This document shows, piece by piece, positions 46,468 through 56,233 of a stretch of DNA of 64,000 nt; positions within the stretch are counted from its first letter, which is position 1; each line of letters opens with the position of its first letter. Source of the DNA: an uncultured Alphaproteobacteria bacterium (GTDB taxonomy: Bacteria > Pseudomonadota > Alphaproteobacteria > Rhodospirillales > Rhodospirillaceae); assembly GCA_900079695.1 (NCBI GenBank), contig LT599022.1:1268287-1332286 (forward strand), given 5' to 3'. A program made the position numbers and the translations under genes. The notes under the pieces were generated by a model. The model had not been told where the DNA came from. It ran no database searches and saw nothing but the letters and a program-made list of their open reading frames with translations.

Positions 46468-47586
46468 TCAATGACCGCCGCGGACCGCGCTCACATCCGC
46501 CGGGGCGTCGCCTTTCAGCGCGGCGGTCAGAAGAGTTTCGATCTCCGCCGCGGACGCCGCGCGGGGATTGGCGTAGGCGGCACGCGCGGCCGCTGCCGCA
46601 GCCGGGGCGACCGCTGCCTCCGGCATGCCGATCGCGGCGAGCGACCGTGGAAGACCGAGCCGCTCCGAAATCGCCCGCAGCCATACCGTGCAGCCCGCCG
46701 CATCGCCTGCGCCGACGGCGTCCGCGAGCCGCGCCAGCGCCGCGGAGGCAGCCGGAGCGTTGAACGCCAGCACGTAAGGCAGCAGCACCGCGTGCATCTC
46801 GGCGTGGGGCAGACCGCACATCCCGCCGAGCACGTGGCAAAGCTTGTGATGCAGCCCCATCGCCGCCGAGCCGAGGGCGTCGCCGCCGAGCCACGCGCCT
46901 TCCAGCAGCGCCGCCTCGGCGGGTTCGCCCACGGCGAGGCTCTCGAGGCCGCGCGCCAGGGCCGCCGCGCCGCGTTCGGCGACGAGGCGCACCAGCGGCG
47001 ACGCATCGGCGGCGTAGAGTGCCTCGGCGCAGTGGGCGAACGCGTTGAGCGCGCTCGCGGCGGCGGCGGCGGGCGGAAACCCGGCGAGCAGATCGGGATC
47101 GTAGACGACGAGGCGCGGACGCACCCGCTCGTCGCGGCCGTTGACCTTCTCGCCGTCGCGGGTCAGCCCCCAGATCGCGGTCATCTCGGACCCGGAATAG
47201 GTGGTGGGGACCGCGGCCACCGGCAGGCAAACGTCGAGGGCCGCCGCCTTGGCGAGGCCGGTGGCCGCGCCGCCGCCGACCGCGAGCAACCAGTCGGCGC
47301 CGAGCGCCTTCGCCCGTTCCGCCGCCGCCGCGGCTTCGGCGACGCCGACATGCTGGCGAGCCCCCGAGATCGATCCCGCCCATGCGCGGCCAAGATCGCG
47401 GGCGATGCGCTCGGCGACCGGCGCGCGGCCGGGAGTGTGGATCACCAGCACCCGCCCCGCGCCGAGCGCTGCGAGCTCGCGCGCCGTCTCCGTCGACGCG
47501 CCGGAACCGAACACCACCCGGCGCGGCCAGGTCTGATGGACGAAGCGCAGACCGTCCGGCTGCGATGCGAGCGCAGGTTTCGCCAT
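46468..47586 (-). CDS. Maleylacetate reductase (iron-containing alcohol dehydrogenase family)
   Basis: A 372-residue NAD(P)H-dependent dehydrogenase that reduces maleylacetate, the ring-cleavage product of hydroxyquinol or chlorocatechols, to 3-oxoadipate. It shows FVHQTWPRRVVFGSGA at the N-terminus, the nucleotide-binding GGGAATGLAKAAAL, AVPTTYSGSEMTAIWGLT and a metal-site region LHHKLCHVLGGMCGLPHAEMHAVLLPYVLAFN. Those segments are characteristic of MacA/TftE-type reductases. Upstream lie two GTTCGTTA elements (47622-47655). No hydroxyquinol dioxygenase is in this window. The neighbours pcaIJ and pcaF would use its product. Confidence 0.88.
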   Translation of the reverse strand: MAKPALASQPDGLRFVHQTWPRRVVFGSGASTETARELAALGAGRVLVIHTPGRAPVAERIARDLGRAWAGSISGARQHVGVAEAAAAAERAKALGADWLLAVGGGAATGLAKAAALDVCLPVAAVPTTYSGSEMTAIWGLTRDGEKVNGRDERVRPRLVVYDPDLLAGFPPAAAAASALNAFAHCAEALYAADASPLVRLVAERGAAALARGLESLAVGEPAEAALLEGAWLGGDALGSAAMGLHHKLCHVLGGMCGLPHAEMHAVLLPYVLAFNAPAASAALARLADAVGAGDAAGCTVWLRAISERLGLPRSLAAIGMPEAAVAPAAAAAARAAYANPRAASAAEIETLLTAALKGDAPADVSAVRGGH

Positions 47587-47621
47587 TGCCTCGTCTCCCT
47601 ATTGACCGCTTCGGCCAAAAT

Positions 47622-47655
47622 GTTCGTTAAAAGCACAAACGTTCGTTATATAGCA
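47622..47655. promoter_or_regulatory. PcaR-like box with a second GTTCGTTA copy, upstream of maleylacetate reductase
   Basis: GTTCGTTAAAAGCAC (47622-47636) agrees at 12 of 15 positions with the PcaR/PcaU site I recall (GTTCGATAATCGCAC). A second GTTCGTTA begins at 47641, 19 bases later. The pair lies between the divergent reductase (47586) and IclR (47760) genes. The same box occurs upstream of pcaF. Confidence 0.65.
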
Positions 47656-47759
47656 ACCACCCGTCCGGGTGGCTTGAAACCGGGTGTCGCGTTCTGATAG
47701 AGTGCGCGCGTTCGCACTGCGAACGCACCCGTCCCAATCCCCTGAGAGGCAACACCCCG

Positions 47760-48530
47760 ATGATCGAGCCGGACTCGCCCGACTTCGTCTCTTCTTTCGC
47801 CCGCGGGCTGGCGGTGATCCGCTCCTTCGGCGCGGAAACGCCGCGGCAGACCCTCACCGAAGTCGCCGAACGCACGGGAATGACCCGCGCCGCCGCGCGG
47901 CGCTTCCTGCTCACCCTCGCCGCGCTCGGCTACGCCCACTCGGACGGCAAGCACTACGCGCTCGCGCCGCAGATCCTCGAACTCGGATACTCGTACCTCT
48001 CGTCGCTGTCTCTCACCGAGGCCCTGCAACCGTTCCTCGCGGGCGTCACCGAAACCCTCAAGGAGTCCTCCTCGGCGGCGGTGCTCGACGGCGCGGACGT
48101 CACCTACGTGGCGCGCTCCGCTGCCCGACACCGGGTGATCGCGGTGAACTTGGCGATCGGCGCCCGACTGCCGGCGCACGCCACCTCGATGGGCCAGGTC
48201 CTGCTCGCCCACCTGGAACCGCAGCGCCTGCAACACTTCCTCCGCACCACGCCGCTCGAACGCTATACCGACAACACCCTCACCGATCCCGCCGACCTCG
48301 CCGCCCGCCTCGACCGCGTGCGCGCCCAGGGCTGGGCGCTGTGCGACGGCGAGCTGGAGATCGGTCTGCGCTCGGTCGCGGTGCCGGTGCGCGGCCGCGA
48401 CGGCCGGGTCACGCTCGCCATCAACGTCAGCACTCAGGCTTCGCGAGCCTCGGTGGAGGCGCTGCAGCGCGACTATCTCTCCGTACTCCAGGACGCCGCC
48501 GCCGCGTTCGAGAAGACCCTTCATCTCTAG
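47760..48530 (+). CDS. pcaR: IclR-family regulator of the PcaR/PobR type
   Basis: A 256-residue IclR regulator. The N-terminal helix-turn-helix (FARGLAVIRSFGAETPRQTLTEVAERTGMTRAAARRFLLTLAALGYAHSDGKHYALAPQILELGYSYLSS) matches the beta-ketoadipate (PcaR/PcaU/PobR) subgroup closely. The C-terminal effector domain contains SSAAVLDGADVTYVARSAARHRVIAVNLAIGARLPAHATSMGQVLLAHL and LRSVAVPVRGRDGRVTLAINVST. It probably responds to 3-oxoadipate and activates the flanking pca and reductase genes. It diverges from the reductase and converges with pcaJ, sharing a CTAG that holds both stops. Confidence 0.88.
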   Translation: MIEPDSPDFVSSFARGLAVIRSFGAETPRQTLTEVAERTGMTRAAARRFLLTLAALGYAHSDGKHYALAPQILELGYSYLSSLSLTEALQPFLAGVTETLKESSSAAVLDGADVTYVARSAARHRVIAVNLAIGARLPAHATSMGQVLLAHLEPQRLQHFLRTTPLERYTDNTLTDPADLAARLDRVRAQGWALCDGELEIGLRSVAVPVRGRDGRVTLAINVSTQASRASVEALQRDYLSVLQDAAAAFEKTLHL

Positions 48531-49207
48531 ACCTCGATGGTCTTGAGATCGGGCGCGGCGGCGAGCGGCGCGGCGGTCAGCCGCCGCACCGTTTCGAGAT
48601 CGAGGCCGGGCGCGATTTCGCGCAGCACGAAACCGTCCGGCGTCACGTCGACGACCGCGAGATCGGTGAACACCCGCGCCACCACCGCGCGGCCGGTGAG
48701 CGGATAGCTGCAACGTTCGACGAGCTTCGGCTTACCGTCCTTGGTGACGTGTTCGGTGATCACCACGATCCGCCCCGCGCCCGCGACCAGATCCATCGCC
48801 CCACCGACCGCCGGGATCGCGTCGGGCGCACCGGTCGACCAGTTGGCGAGATCGCCGTTCGCGGCCACCTGCATCGCGCCGAGGATGCAGACGTCGATGT
48901 GCCCGCCGCGGATCATCGCGAAGCTGTCGGCGTGGTGGAAGAACGACGCCCCGGGCAGGAGGGTGATCGGCTTCTTGCCCGCGTTGATCAGCTCCGGATC
49001 CTCCTCGCCCGCGGGCGGCGGCGGCCCGAAGCCCATCACGCCGTTCTCGGTGTGGTAGACCACCTCGCGGCCGGGCGGAATGTGGGCGGCCACCAGTTCG
49101 GGAATGCCGATCCCGAGGTTGACGTAGGCGCCGTCGGGAATGTCGCGGGCGGCGCGGCGCGCCATCCGGTCGCGGCTCAGGCGAAGTGCGGCGATTTCGG
49201 CGTTCAT
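48527..49207 (-). CDS. pcaJ: 3-oxoadipate CoA-transferase subunit B
   Basis: The beta subunit of the enzyme that moves CoA from succinyl-CoA to 3-oxoadipate. The 226-residue protein has DIPDGAYVNLGIGIPELVAAHIPPG and the catalytic glutamate segment VVYHTENGVMGFGPPPP, then VGGAMDLVAGAGRIVVITEHVTKDGKPKLVERCSYPLTG, as in PcaJ and related CoA-transferases. Its start overlaps the pcaI stop (ATGA), so the subunits are made together. A short extension shared with pcaR by four bases ends the gene. Substrate assignment rests on pcaF and pcaR next to it. Confidence 0.93.
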   Translation of the reverse strand: MNAEIAALRLSRDRMARRAARDIPDGAYVNLGIGIPELVAAHIPPGREVVYHTENGVMGFGPPPPAGEEDPELINAGKKPITLLPGASFFHHADSFAMIRGGHIDVCILGAMQVAANGDLANWSTGAPDAIPAVGGAMDLVAGAGRIVVITEHVTKDGKPKLVERCSYPLTGRAVVARVFTDLAVVDVTPDGFVLREIAPGLDLETVRRLTAAPLAAAPDLKTIEV

Positions 49208-49914
49208 GGATAGGTCACTCCTTGCGCGACGAGCACGGATTCGTGCGCGGCATCCGGAACCTCGACGACGCGGGCGACGAACACGCCGGGCGTCACCACC
49301 ACCTCCGGGTCGATCTCCCCCGGCGGCACGATGCGGCTCACCTGGACGATCGCGGTCCGGGCCGCCATGCACATGATCGGGCCGAAATTGCGGGCGGATT
49401 TGTTGTAGGTGAGGTTGCCCAGCCGATCGCCGAGCTCCGCCTTGACCAGCGCGAAGTCGGCGCGCAGCCCCCGCTCCATCACGTACGGACGGCCGTCGAA
49501 CTCGCGGGTCTCCTTGCCTTCCGCCAGCACCGTGCCGACCCCGGAGGGGGTGAAGAACGCCGGAATCCCTGCGCCTCCGGCGCGGATCCGCTCCGCCAGG
49601 GTGCCCTGCGGCACGAGTTCCAGTTCGATCCGCCCCTGGCGATAGAGCTCGGGGAACACCCGCGAGTTCGACGACCGCGGGTACGAACAGACCATCTTGC
49701 GCACGCACCCGGCGGCGATCAGCGCGGCGAGACCGACGCGGCCGTTGCCGGTGTTGTTGCTGACCACCACCAGATCGCGCAGCCGCCTGTCGATCAGCGC
49801 GTGGATCAGCTCGATCGGGCTGCCCGCCTCGCCGAATCCGCCGATCAGGACGGTCGCGCCGTCTCCGATATCGGCCACCGCCTGGGCGGGATCGCCCACC
49901 GTCTTGTCGATCAT
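49204..49914 (-). CDS. pcaI: 3-oxoadipate CoA-transferase subunit A
   Basis: The alpha subunit of 3-oxoadipate:succinyl-CoA transferase, 236 residues. It carries the family N-terminus DGATVLIGGFGEAGSPIELIHALIDRRLRDLVVVSNNTG, SYPRSSNSRVFPELYRQGRIELELVPQGTLAERIRAGGAGIPAFFTPSGVGTVLAEGKETREFDG and LVKAELGDRLGNLTYNKSARNFGPIM. The start at 49914 is preceded by GGGAGTACGG. It lies 16 bases after the pcaF stop and its stop overlaps pcaJ, forming a pcaF-pcaI-pcaJ operon. Confidence 0.93.
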   Translation of the reverse strand: MIDKTVGDPAQAVADIGDGATVLIGGFGEAGSPIELIHALIDRRLRDLVVVSNNTGNGRVGLAALIAAGCVRKMVCSYPRSSNSRVFPELYRQGRIELELVPQGTLAERIRAGGAGIPAFFTPSGVGTVLAEGKETREFDGRPYVMERGLRADFALVKAELGDRLGNLTYNKSARNFGPIMCMAARTAIVQVSRIVPPGEIDPEVVVTPGVFVARVVEVPDAAHESVLVAQGVTYP

Positions 49915-49930
49915 CCGACCGTACTCCCTT

Positions 49931-51130
<1,200 letters not shown>

Positions 51131-51237
51131 GAATCGGGTGTCCTGGCACTGCGACGGAAACCAACCTCTTGGTGTAGGTCGATGGTGCGCAAAACCACCC
51201 CCCCGCGTCAACCGGATTGCGCGCTATATATACTTTT

Positions 51238-51252
51238 GTTCGTTAAACGCAC
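51238..51252. promoter_or_regulatory. PcaR-like box upstream of pcaF
   Basis: GTTCGTTAAACGCAC agrees at 13 of 15 positions with the PcaR site I recall and at 14 of 15 with the box upstream of maleylacetate reductase. An AT-rich GCTATATATAC lies at 51223-51233, a possible -10 region on the minus strand. The rest of the gap (51131-51427) holds no gene that I can support. Confidence 0.7.
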
Positions 51253-51427
51253 AAATTCGGCTCGGCGACGAATTTTTCTCGATCCCCCCTTGCAACGCGA
51301 ACACAATGAATCCCGTTATTAGGGAGAGAACCCGCACCCGCCGGTTCCGCCCGTCCGGACTTCCGCCGAAACCGCCGAGTCCCGCCGGGCGAATCGCCGA
51401 CCGGCGCCAACTGGAGTGAAAGAAGTC

Positions 51428-51679
51428 ATGAACGTCCGTCGTAGCATCACCGCCATCGGCCTCAGCGCCGTACTCGCGATCGCGGTTTCCGGCTGCGGCA
51501 GCAGCACCGGCGACCGCGGCCTGTCGGGCGCGGGCCTGGGCGCCGCGGGCGGCGCGGTGGTCGGCGCGATGACCGGAAGCTGGGTCACCGGCGCGGCGAT
51601 CGGCGCCGCCGCCGGCGCGGCCGCCGGCGTCCTCACCGACGACAGCCAGGTGAACCTCGGCAAGCCGTGGTGGAAGTGA
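51428..51679 (+). CDS. Small glycine-zipper lipoprotein
   Basis: An 83-residue lipoprotein. The signal peptide ends in a lipobox VSGC (C23). The mature part is a glycine-zipper pair, LSGAGLGAAGGAVVGAMTGSWVTGAAIGAAAGAAAGVLTDDSQ, with G-x-x-x-G spacing typical of outer-membrane glycine-zipper 2TM proteins. An in-frame GTG four codons earlier is an alternative start. Family function is unknown; it may insert in the outer membrane. It stands alone upstream of a DnaJ-domain gene. Confidence 0.82.
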   Translation: MNVRRSITAIGLSAVLAIAVSGCGSSTGDRGLSGAGLGAAGGAVVGAMTGSWVTGAAIGAAAGAAAGVLTDDSQVNLGKPWWK

Positions 51680-51783
51680 CGCGCAACCGCGCCTGACTCG
51701 TCCGGGTTTCCCGGCTCCCCCTCTTGCCCCGGGGCGGAGTCGGGATTATCCATTGCGCAGACCTCTCAACGGGATTCCACGGC

Positions 51784-52569
51784 ATGAGCATCTGGGGCAA
51801 GATCATCGGCGGCATGGCCGGCTTTTCGCTCGGCGGCCCGCTCGGGGCGCTCCTGGGCGCGGCGATCGGCCACGCGGTCGACAAACGCATCGCGAGCGGC
51901 GAGGCGCATACGTTGCCGCCGTGGATGGATGCGGGCGCGGCGCACACCGAACAGCAGCGGCAGGTCGCCTTCACCCTGGCGGTGATCGGCCTCGCGGCGA
52001 AGATGGCGAAGGTCGACGGCGTCGTCACCCGCGCCGAGATCGACGCGTTCAAGCGGCTGTTCCAGATTCCCCAGCACGACATGGCGAAGGTCGGCGCGAT
52101 GTTCGACCAGGCGCGGCAGACCGCCGACGGGTTCGAGCCCTACGCCCTGCAGATCGCGCAGCTGTTCCACGACAGCCCGGCGGTGCTGGAGGAACTGCTC
52201 CATGCGTTGTTCCTGATCGCCCAGGCGGACGGCGACCTCCATCCGTCCGAGGCCGCGTTCCTCGCCCGGGTCGCGCAGATCTTCGGCTTCTCCCCGGCCC
52301 ACTTCGAGACCATCCGCGCCCGCGCCCGGGCGGGCGGCGCGTCGGGCGCGCGGCCCGCGGGCGAGGATCCCTACGCGGTTCTCGGACTCGCGCGCTCCGC
52401 CACCGACCAGGAGATCAAGGACACCTACCGCCGCCTGATCCGCGAAAACCACCCGGATCTTCTGATCGCCAAGGGCATGCCGCCGGAACTCGTCGCCAAC
52501 GCCAACGCCACGATGGCCGCGATCAACGCCGCCTTCGAGGACATCAAGCGTCAGCGGGGCCTGAAGTGA
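51784..52569 (+). CDS. DjlA-like co-chaperone with TerB and J domains
   Basis: A 261-residue protein of three parts: a glycine-rich N-terminal membrane segment (MSIWGKIIGGMAGFSLGGPLGALLGAAIGHAVD), a TerB-like helical domain (residues 57-180, AFTLAVIGLAAKMAKVDGVVTRAEIDAFKRLF) and a C-terminal J domain (EDPYAVLGLARSATDQEIKDTYRRLIRENHPDLL, with the HPD motif). This is the DjlA architecture, in which the J domain stimulates DnaK at the membrane. The EamA gene overlaps its stop (GTGA). Confidence 0.9.
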   Translation: MSIWGKIIGGMAGFSLGGPLGALLGAAIGHAVDKRIASGEAHTLPPWMDAGAAHTEQQRQVAFTLAVIGLAAKMAKVDGVVTRAEIDAFKRLFQIPQHDMAKVGAMFDQARQTADGFEPYALQIAQLFHDSPAVLEELLHALFLIAQADGDLHPSEAAFLARVAQIFGFSPAHFETIRARARAGGASGARPAGEDPYAVLGLARSATDQEIKDTYRRLIRENHPDLLIAKGMPPELVANANATMAAINAAFEDIKRQRGLK

Positions 52570-53459
52570 CCGCTGCCGCCGCGGGCGACCGGCTCGGCGG
52601 ACGCGATCTCTGTTTCGCCACCGTGGTGGTGGTCTTCTGGGGGCTCAACTACGTCGCGGTCAAATACAGCGTCGCCGAGATTCCGCCGCTGCTCGTCACC
52701 GCCCTGCGGTTCGCCATCGTCGCCGCCGCGGTTCTGCCGTTCGCGCCGATCCGCCGCGAACAGATTCCCGCCCTGATCCTGCTTTCCTGCACCATGGGCA
52801 GCCTGCACTTCGGCATTCTCTTCTACGCGATGGTATCGGTGGAGGCCGCCACCGCCGCGATCGTGCTGCAGGCGTCGGTGCCGTTCGGCGTGGTGATCGG
52901 CGCGCTGATGTTCCGCGAGCGCGTCGGCCTCCGCCGCGCCCTCGGCGTGGTGCTGGGGTTCGGCGGGATCGTCATCCTCGCCGGAGCGCCGGACGGCGGC
53001 AGCGCGCCGCTGTCGATCGCGCTGCTGCTGCTGGCGGCATTGTGCTGGGCGCTGTCGAGCGCGCTGTTCAAGCTGGTGCCGCCGATCCCCGCGCTCACCT
53101 ACATCGGCGGCACGGCGCTGTTCGCGGTACCGCAGACTCTCGCCGCCTCGCTGCTGCTCGAACACGATCAGCTCGTCGCGATCCGCGCTGCGAGCGCGTT
53201 CGCCTGGGGCGGCGTGACGTTTTCGGCGATCGGCGCGTCGATCGTCGGCCACGGGCTGTGGTACGGCCTGGTGAAGCGCCACGACCTTTCGCTGGTGGTG
53301 CCGTTCACCCTGCTCGCGCCGGTGATCGGCGTGATCGCAGCGGTGACGATCCTCGGCGAACCGTTCACCGCCGCCAAGCTCGCGGGCGGCGTCGTCACCA
53401 TGGCGGGGGTGGCGCTGATCCAGTTCTCCTGGCCGCGCCGCCGCGCCCGCGCGATCTGA
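52566..53459 (+). CDS. EamA-family drug/metabolite transporter
   Basis: A 297-residue membrane protein with ten predicted helices in two EamA repeats. It starts FATVVVVFWGLNYVAVKYSVAEIPPLLVTALRF and repeats with LLLLAALCWALSSALFKLVPPIPALTYIGGTALFAVP, typical of the DMT superfamily (YdcZ/RhaT/EamA). Conserved proline and F-R-E-R positions at the ends of the repeats (LMFRERVGLRRALGVVLGFGGI and ILGEPFTAAKLAGGVVTMAGVALIQ) are present. Probably exports an amino acid or metabolite; not known. GTG start overlaps the DjlA-like stop. Confidence 0.9.
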   Translation: MTAAAAGDRLGGRDLCFATVVVVFWGLNYVAVKYSVAEIPPLLVTALRFAIVAAAVLPFAPIRREQIPALILLSCTMGSLHFGILFYAMVSVEAATAAIVLQASVPFGVVIGALMFRERVGLRRALGVVLGFGGIVILAGAPDGGSAPLSIALLLLAALCWALSSALFKLVPPIPALTYIGGTALFAVPQTLAASLLLEHDQLVAIRAASAFAWGGVTFSAIGASIVGHGLWYGLVKRHDLSLVVPFTLLAPVIGVIAAVTILGEPFTAAKLAGGVVTMAGVALIQFSWPRRRARAI

Positions 53460-53460
53460 C

Positions 53461-54069
53461 TCAGGCCTCCGGCTTCACGCCGACGAAGCGCAGCGTCGCG
53501 GCGACCCCTGCGTGGAACGTCCCCTCGTCGAGATCGACCAGCGCCTCCTCGCAGAGCCGCACGTCGAGACCGGCGAAATCCGCCGTCAGCTGTTCCGGAG
53601 TGTACAGCATCGCCACATCCTTCGGCCCGCCGCTGGCATAGCCGAGCTGCGCCGGACGGAAGGCTTCGAGGATCACCGTGCCGCCCGGCCGCAATGCGGC
53701 GACGATACGGCGGTGCACCGTCGCGCGCGCGTCCGGCGGCAGGTGCAGGAACATCGCCGCGACCGCGTCGAACGCCGCCTCCGGCCAGCGCCAGAGCGTC
53801 AGGTCGGCGCACTCGGTGGCGATCCGCACGCCGCGCGCGGCGGCAAGGCGCTGCGCCTTGCCGAGCCCGACCGGCGAGGCGTCGACCGACAGCACCTCCA
53901 TCCCCCGCTCCGCCAGCCACACGCCGTTGCGGCCCTCGCCGTCGCCGGGCAGAAGCACCCGCGCCCCCGGCGCGAGACGCTCCGCCTGGACGCGCAGGAA
54001 GGCATTGGGCGCGGTGCCGTAGACGTAGTCCTCGCCGCCGAAGCGTTGGTCCCAGAATTCGCGCGTCAT
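53461..54069 (-). CDS. SAM-dependent methyltransferase, TehB/thiopurine-like
   Basis: A 202-residue class I methyltransferase. It begins FWDQRFGGEDYVYGTAPNAFLRVQAERLAPGARVLLPGDGEGRNGVWLAERGMEVLSVDASPVGLGKAQRLAAARG, with motif I VLLPGDGEGRNG and an acidic residue in VDAS. The arrangement is that of TehB or cobalt/tellurite-type methyltransferases. The substrate is not known. The start at 54069 has GGAAG upstream; upstream in-frame codons are not conserved. It converges with the EamA gene. Confidence 0.82.
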   Translation of the reverse strand: MTREFWDQRFGGEDYVYGTAPNAFLRVQAERLAPGARVLLPGDGEGRNGVWLAERGMEVLSVDASPVGLGKAQRLAAARGVRIATECADLTLWRWPEAAFDAVAAMFLHLPPDARATVHRRIVAALRPGGTVILEAFRPAQLGYASGGPKDVAMLYTPEQLTADFAGLDVRLCEEALVDLDEGTFHAGVAATLRFVGVKPEA

Positions 54070-54166
54070 CGGATCTTCTTCCTTCGCAAGGCCGCGGCTT
54101 TCGTCGCGGCGACGAATGCCATATAACTCGCCTTTCGCCGTTCGCCACCGCAAAGGAACCGCCGCC

Positions 54167-54850
54167 ATGCCCGATGCGCTCTCGCCCAACTGCGAACCCC
54201 GGCCCGAAGGCGCGGCGATCGACATGCTGGTGCTGCACTACACCGGCATGGAAACCGCGGAGGCGGCGCGCGCCCGCCTCCTCGACCCGGCGGCGAAGGT
54301 GAGCGCCCACTACCTGATCGACGAGGACGGCCGCATCGCCGAGCTGGTGCCCGAGGCGCTGCGGGCGTGGCACGCGGGCGTGTCGTTCTGGCGCGGCGCC
54401 ACCGGCGTCAACGACCGCTCGATCGGCATCGAGCTCGTCAACCCCGGACACGACTGGGGGTATCGCGACTTTCCGCTGCGGCAGGTGGACGCTCTCGCCG
54501 ATCTCTGCCGCGCCATCCTCGCACGGCACCCGATCCCGGCGCGCAACGTCGTCGGCCATTCCGACGTCGCGCCGCGCCGCAAGCGGGACCCGGGCGAGCT
54601 GTTCCCGTGGCGACGCCTCGCCGCCGTCGGCGTCGGCCTGTGGCCCGCGCCCGCCGAGGTGCCGCACTGGGGGATGGCCGCCACTCTCGCCGCCCTCGGC
54701 CGCTACGGCTACGACGTCGCCGACCCGCACGCCGCGCTCGCCGCGTTCCAGCGCCATTTTCGGCCGAAACGGGTGGACGGCCTGCCCGACCGCGAAACCG
54801 CCGAAATCCTCGCCGGGCTGCTGAAGGCCGCAGGCGACGCGCCCGCCTGA
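54167..54850 (+). CDS. N-acetylmuramoyl-L-alanine amidase (AmpD/AmiD-like) with peptidoglycan-binding domain
   Basis: A 227-residue zinc amidase that cuts the amide between MurNAc and the peptide. The amidase_2 domain has zinc histidines H24 (LVLHYTGM), a second in AWHAGVSFWRGATGVNDRSIGIELVN and VVGHSDVAPRRKRDPGELFPW. Residues 165-220 (MAATLAALGRYGYDVADPHAALAAFQRHFRPKRVDGLPDRETAEILAGLL) form a PG_binding_1 domain. No clear signal peptide is seen, so it may act in the cytoplasm on recycled muropeptides, as AmpD does. AAAGGA precedes the ATG. Confidence 0.9.
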   Translation: MPDALSPNCEPRPEGAAIDMLVLHYTGMETAEAARARLLDPAAKVSAHYLIDEDGRIAELVPEALRAWHAGVSFWRGATGVNDRSIGIELVNPGHDWGYRDFPLRQVDALADLCRAILARHPIPARNVVGHSDVAPRRKRDPGELFPWRRLAAVGVGLWPAPAEVPHWGMAATLAALGRYGYDVADPHAALAAFQRHFRPKRVDGLPDRETAEILAGLLKAAGDAPA

Positions 54851-54853
54851 GCC

Positions 54854-55450
54854 TTAGCCGAGAAACGCCGCGACCACCGGCGCGAGCGTCGCGGCGTGGG
54901 TGACGGCAAGGTCGTGCGCGCCGTCGGCGACGACGTGCAGGCGCGCATCCGGCAGCAACTCCAGCAGACGGCGTCCGACCGCAGGCGGGCTGATCGGATC
55001 GGCACCGCCCCACAGCAACAGACACGGCATCGCCAGCTCGCCGAGCCGGGCGGAGAAATCCGGCTGCGGCTCGGCGATCCACCCGGCGGCATGGGGATAG
55101 GCGGCGCGATAGTCGCCGCGCCAGTCCGCGCCGCCGAGATCCGCGACCGGCACGCCGCCCGAGGTCGCCGCCAGAACCAGCCGCCGCACCCGCCCGGGCC
55201 GGGCGAGCGCCGCCCGCACCGCGACGACCCCGCCCATCGACTGCGCGATCAGGTCGGCGGGCGCCTCGTCGAGCGCCGCCACCACCAGCGCGACGAGATC
55301 GTCGATCCCGCGCACGCCGGGATCCGGCGGTTCGTCGCCGAGGCCGGGCCAGGAGAAGTAGCGGCGCGCGACGCCGCCCGGCAGCCGATCCCCCAAAGGC
55401 TTCCAGAATCCCGCGCTGCCCCCGGCACCGGGAAGAAACATTTGCCGCAT
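54854..55450 (-). CDS. Alpha/beta hydrolase
   Basis: A 198-residue hydrolase with the core FLPGAGGSAGFWKPLGDRLPGG, nucleophile elbow LIAQSMGGVVAVRAAL (x-x-S-x-G), an aspartate in CLLLWGGADPISPPAVG and histidine in VVADGAHDLAVTH. The lid region is short. The specific substrate is not known; many relatives are carboxylesterases. The ATG at 55450 has GGAGG upstream; one 13 codons earlier is less likely. It converges with the amidase by 3 bases. Confidence 0.85.
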   Translation of the reverse strand: MRQMFLPGAGGSAGFWKPLGDRLPGGVARRYFSWPGLGDEPPDPGVRGIDDLVALVVAALDEAPADLIAQSMGGVVAVRAALARPGRVRRLVLAATSGGVPVADLGGADWRGDYRAAYPHAAGWIAEPQPDFSARLGELAMPCLLLWGGADPISPPAVGRRLLELLPDARLHVVADGAHDLAVTHAATLAPVVAAFLG

Positions 55451-55520
55451 CGTTCTCGCCTCCGTTTCACGCGATCTGTAGATTTGCATGCCGCACCGGT
55501 TCTCGGCTAGTATCCGCCCG

Positions 55521-55895
<375 letters not shown>

Positions 55896-56092
55896 CCATC
55901 TCCTTCGCCCCGCGTCGCGCCGCGTCGCAGTCGCGTCAAATAGAACAAAACAAGAACTCCAATATTGCCGAGTGATGCGCGTCACAAGGGCATCGCCGCC
56001 CGGTTCCGCAGAGGGGTTTTGTTTGCAATTCGCAAAAACGAGATTTCCGAACAGCTTACATCGAGTCGCGAAATGGTTCCCGGAACACCGCG

Positions 56093-56109
56093 AAAAACCT
56101 TGGGTTTTT
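56093..56109 (+). terminator. Hairpin with T-rich arm between rnpB and mraZ
   Basis: AAAAACC pairs with GGTTTTT across a 3-base loop, ending in TTTTTGG. It may end transcription coming from rnpB. The gap 55896-56233 is AT-richer than its surroundings and holds no supported gene; its other contents are the MraZ boxes. Confidence 0.45.
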
Positions 56110-56150
56110 GGCGATCTTTCCCATGCCGCGTTGATTGACTGGCACGATTT

Positions 56151-56175
56151 CCCATGTTAACCCATAAATACCCAT
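56151..56175 (+). promoter_or_regulatory. MraZ operator: three CCCAT boxes at 10-bp spacing
   Basis: CCCAT occurs at 56151, 56161 and 56171, each separated by 5 bases; on the other strand this is the ATGGG-N5-ATGGG-N5-ATGGG pattern of known MraZ operators (TGGGN repeats). A fourth CCCAT lies at 56120. A TTGATT (56131-56136) and TGTTAA (56155-56160) pair with 18-base spacing could be the promoter, with the first box overlapping the -10. MraZ would thus repress its own cluster. Confidence 0.75.
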
Positions 56176-56233
56176 GCAAGGACGACTTGCGGGTCGCGCC
56201 GGACGCGGCGCATCCAACGAAAGGCGCAACACC

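Noticed and set aside
51740-51760. A TTATCCATT resembling a DnaA box
   Set aside because: Seven of nine bases match and it is isolated; no cluster of boxes, no AT-rich unwinding region and no replication gene nearby.
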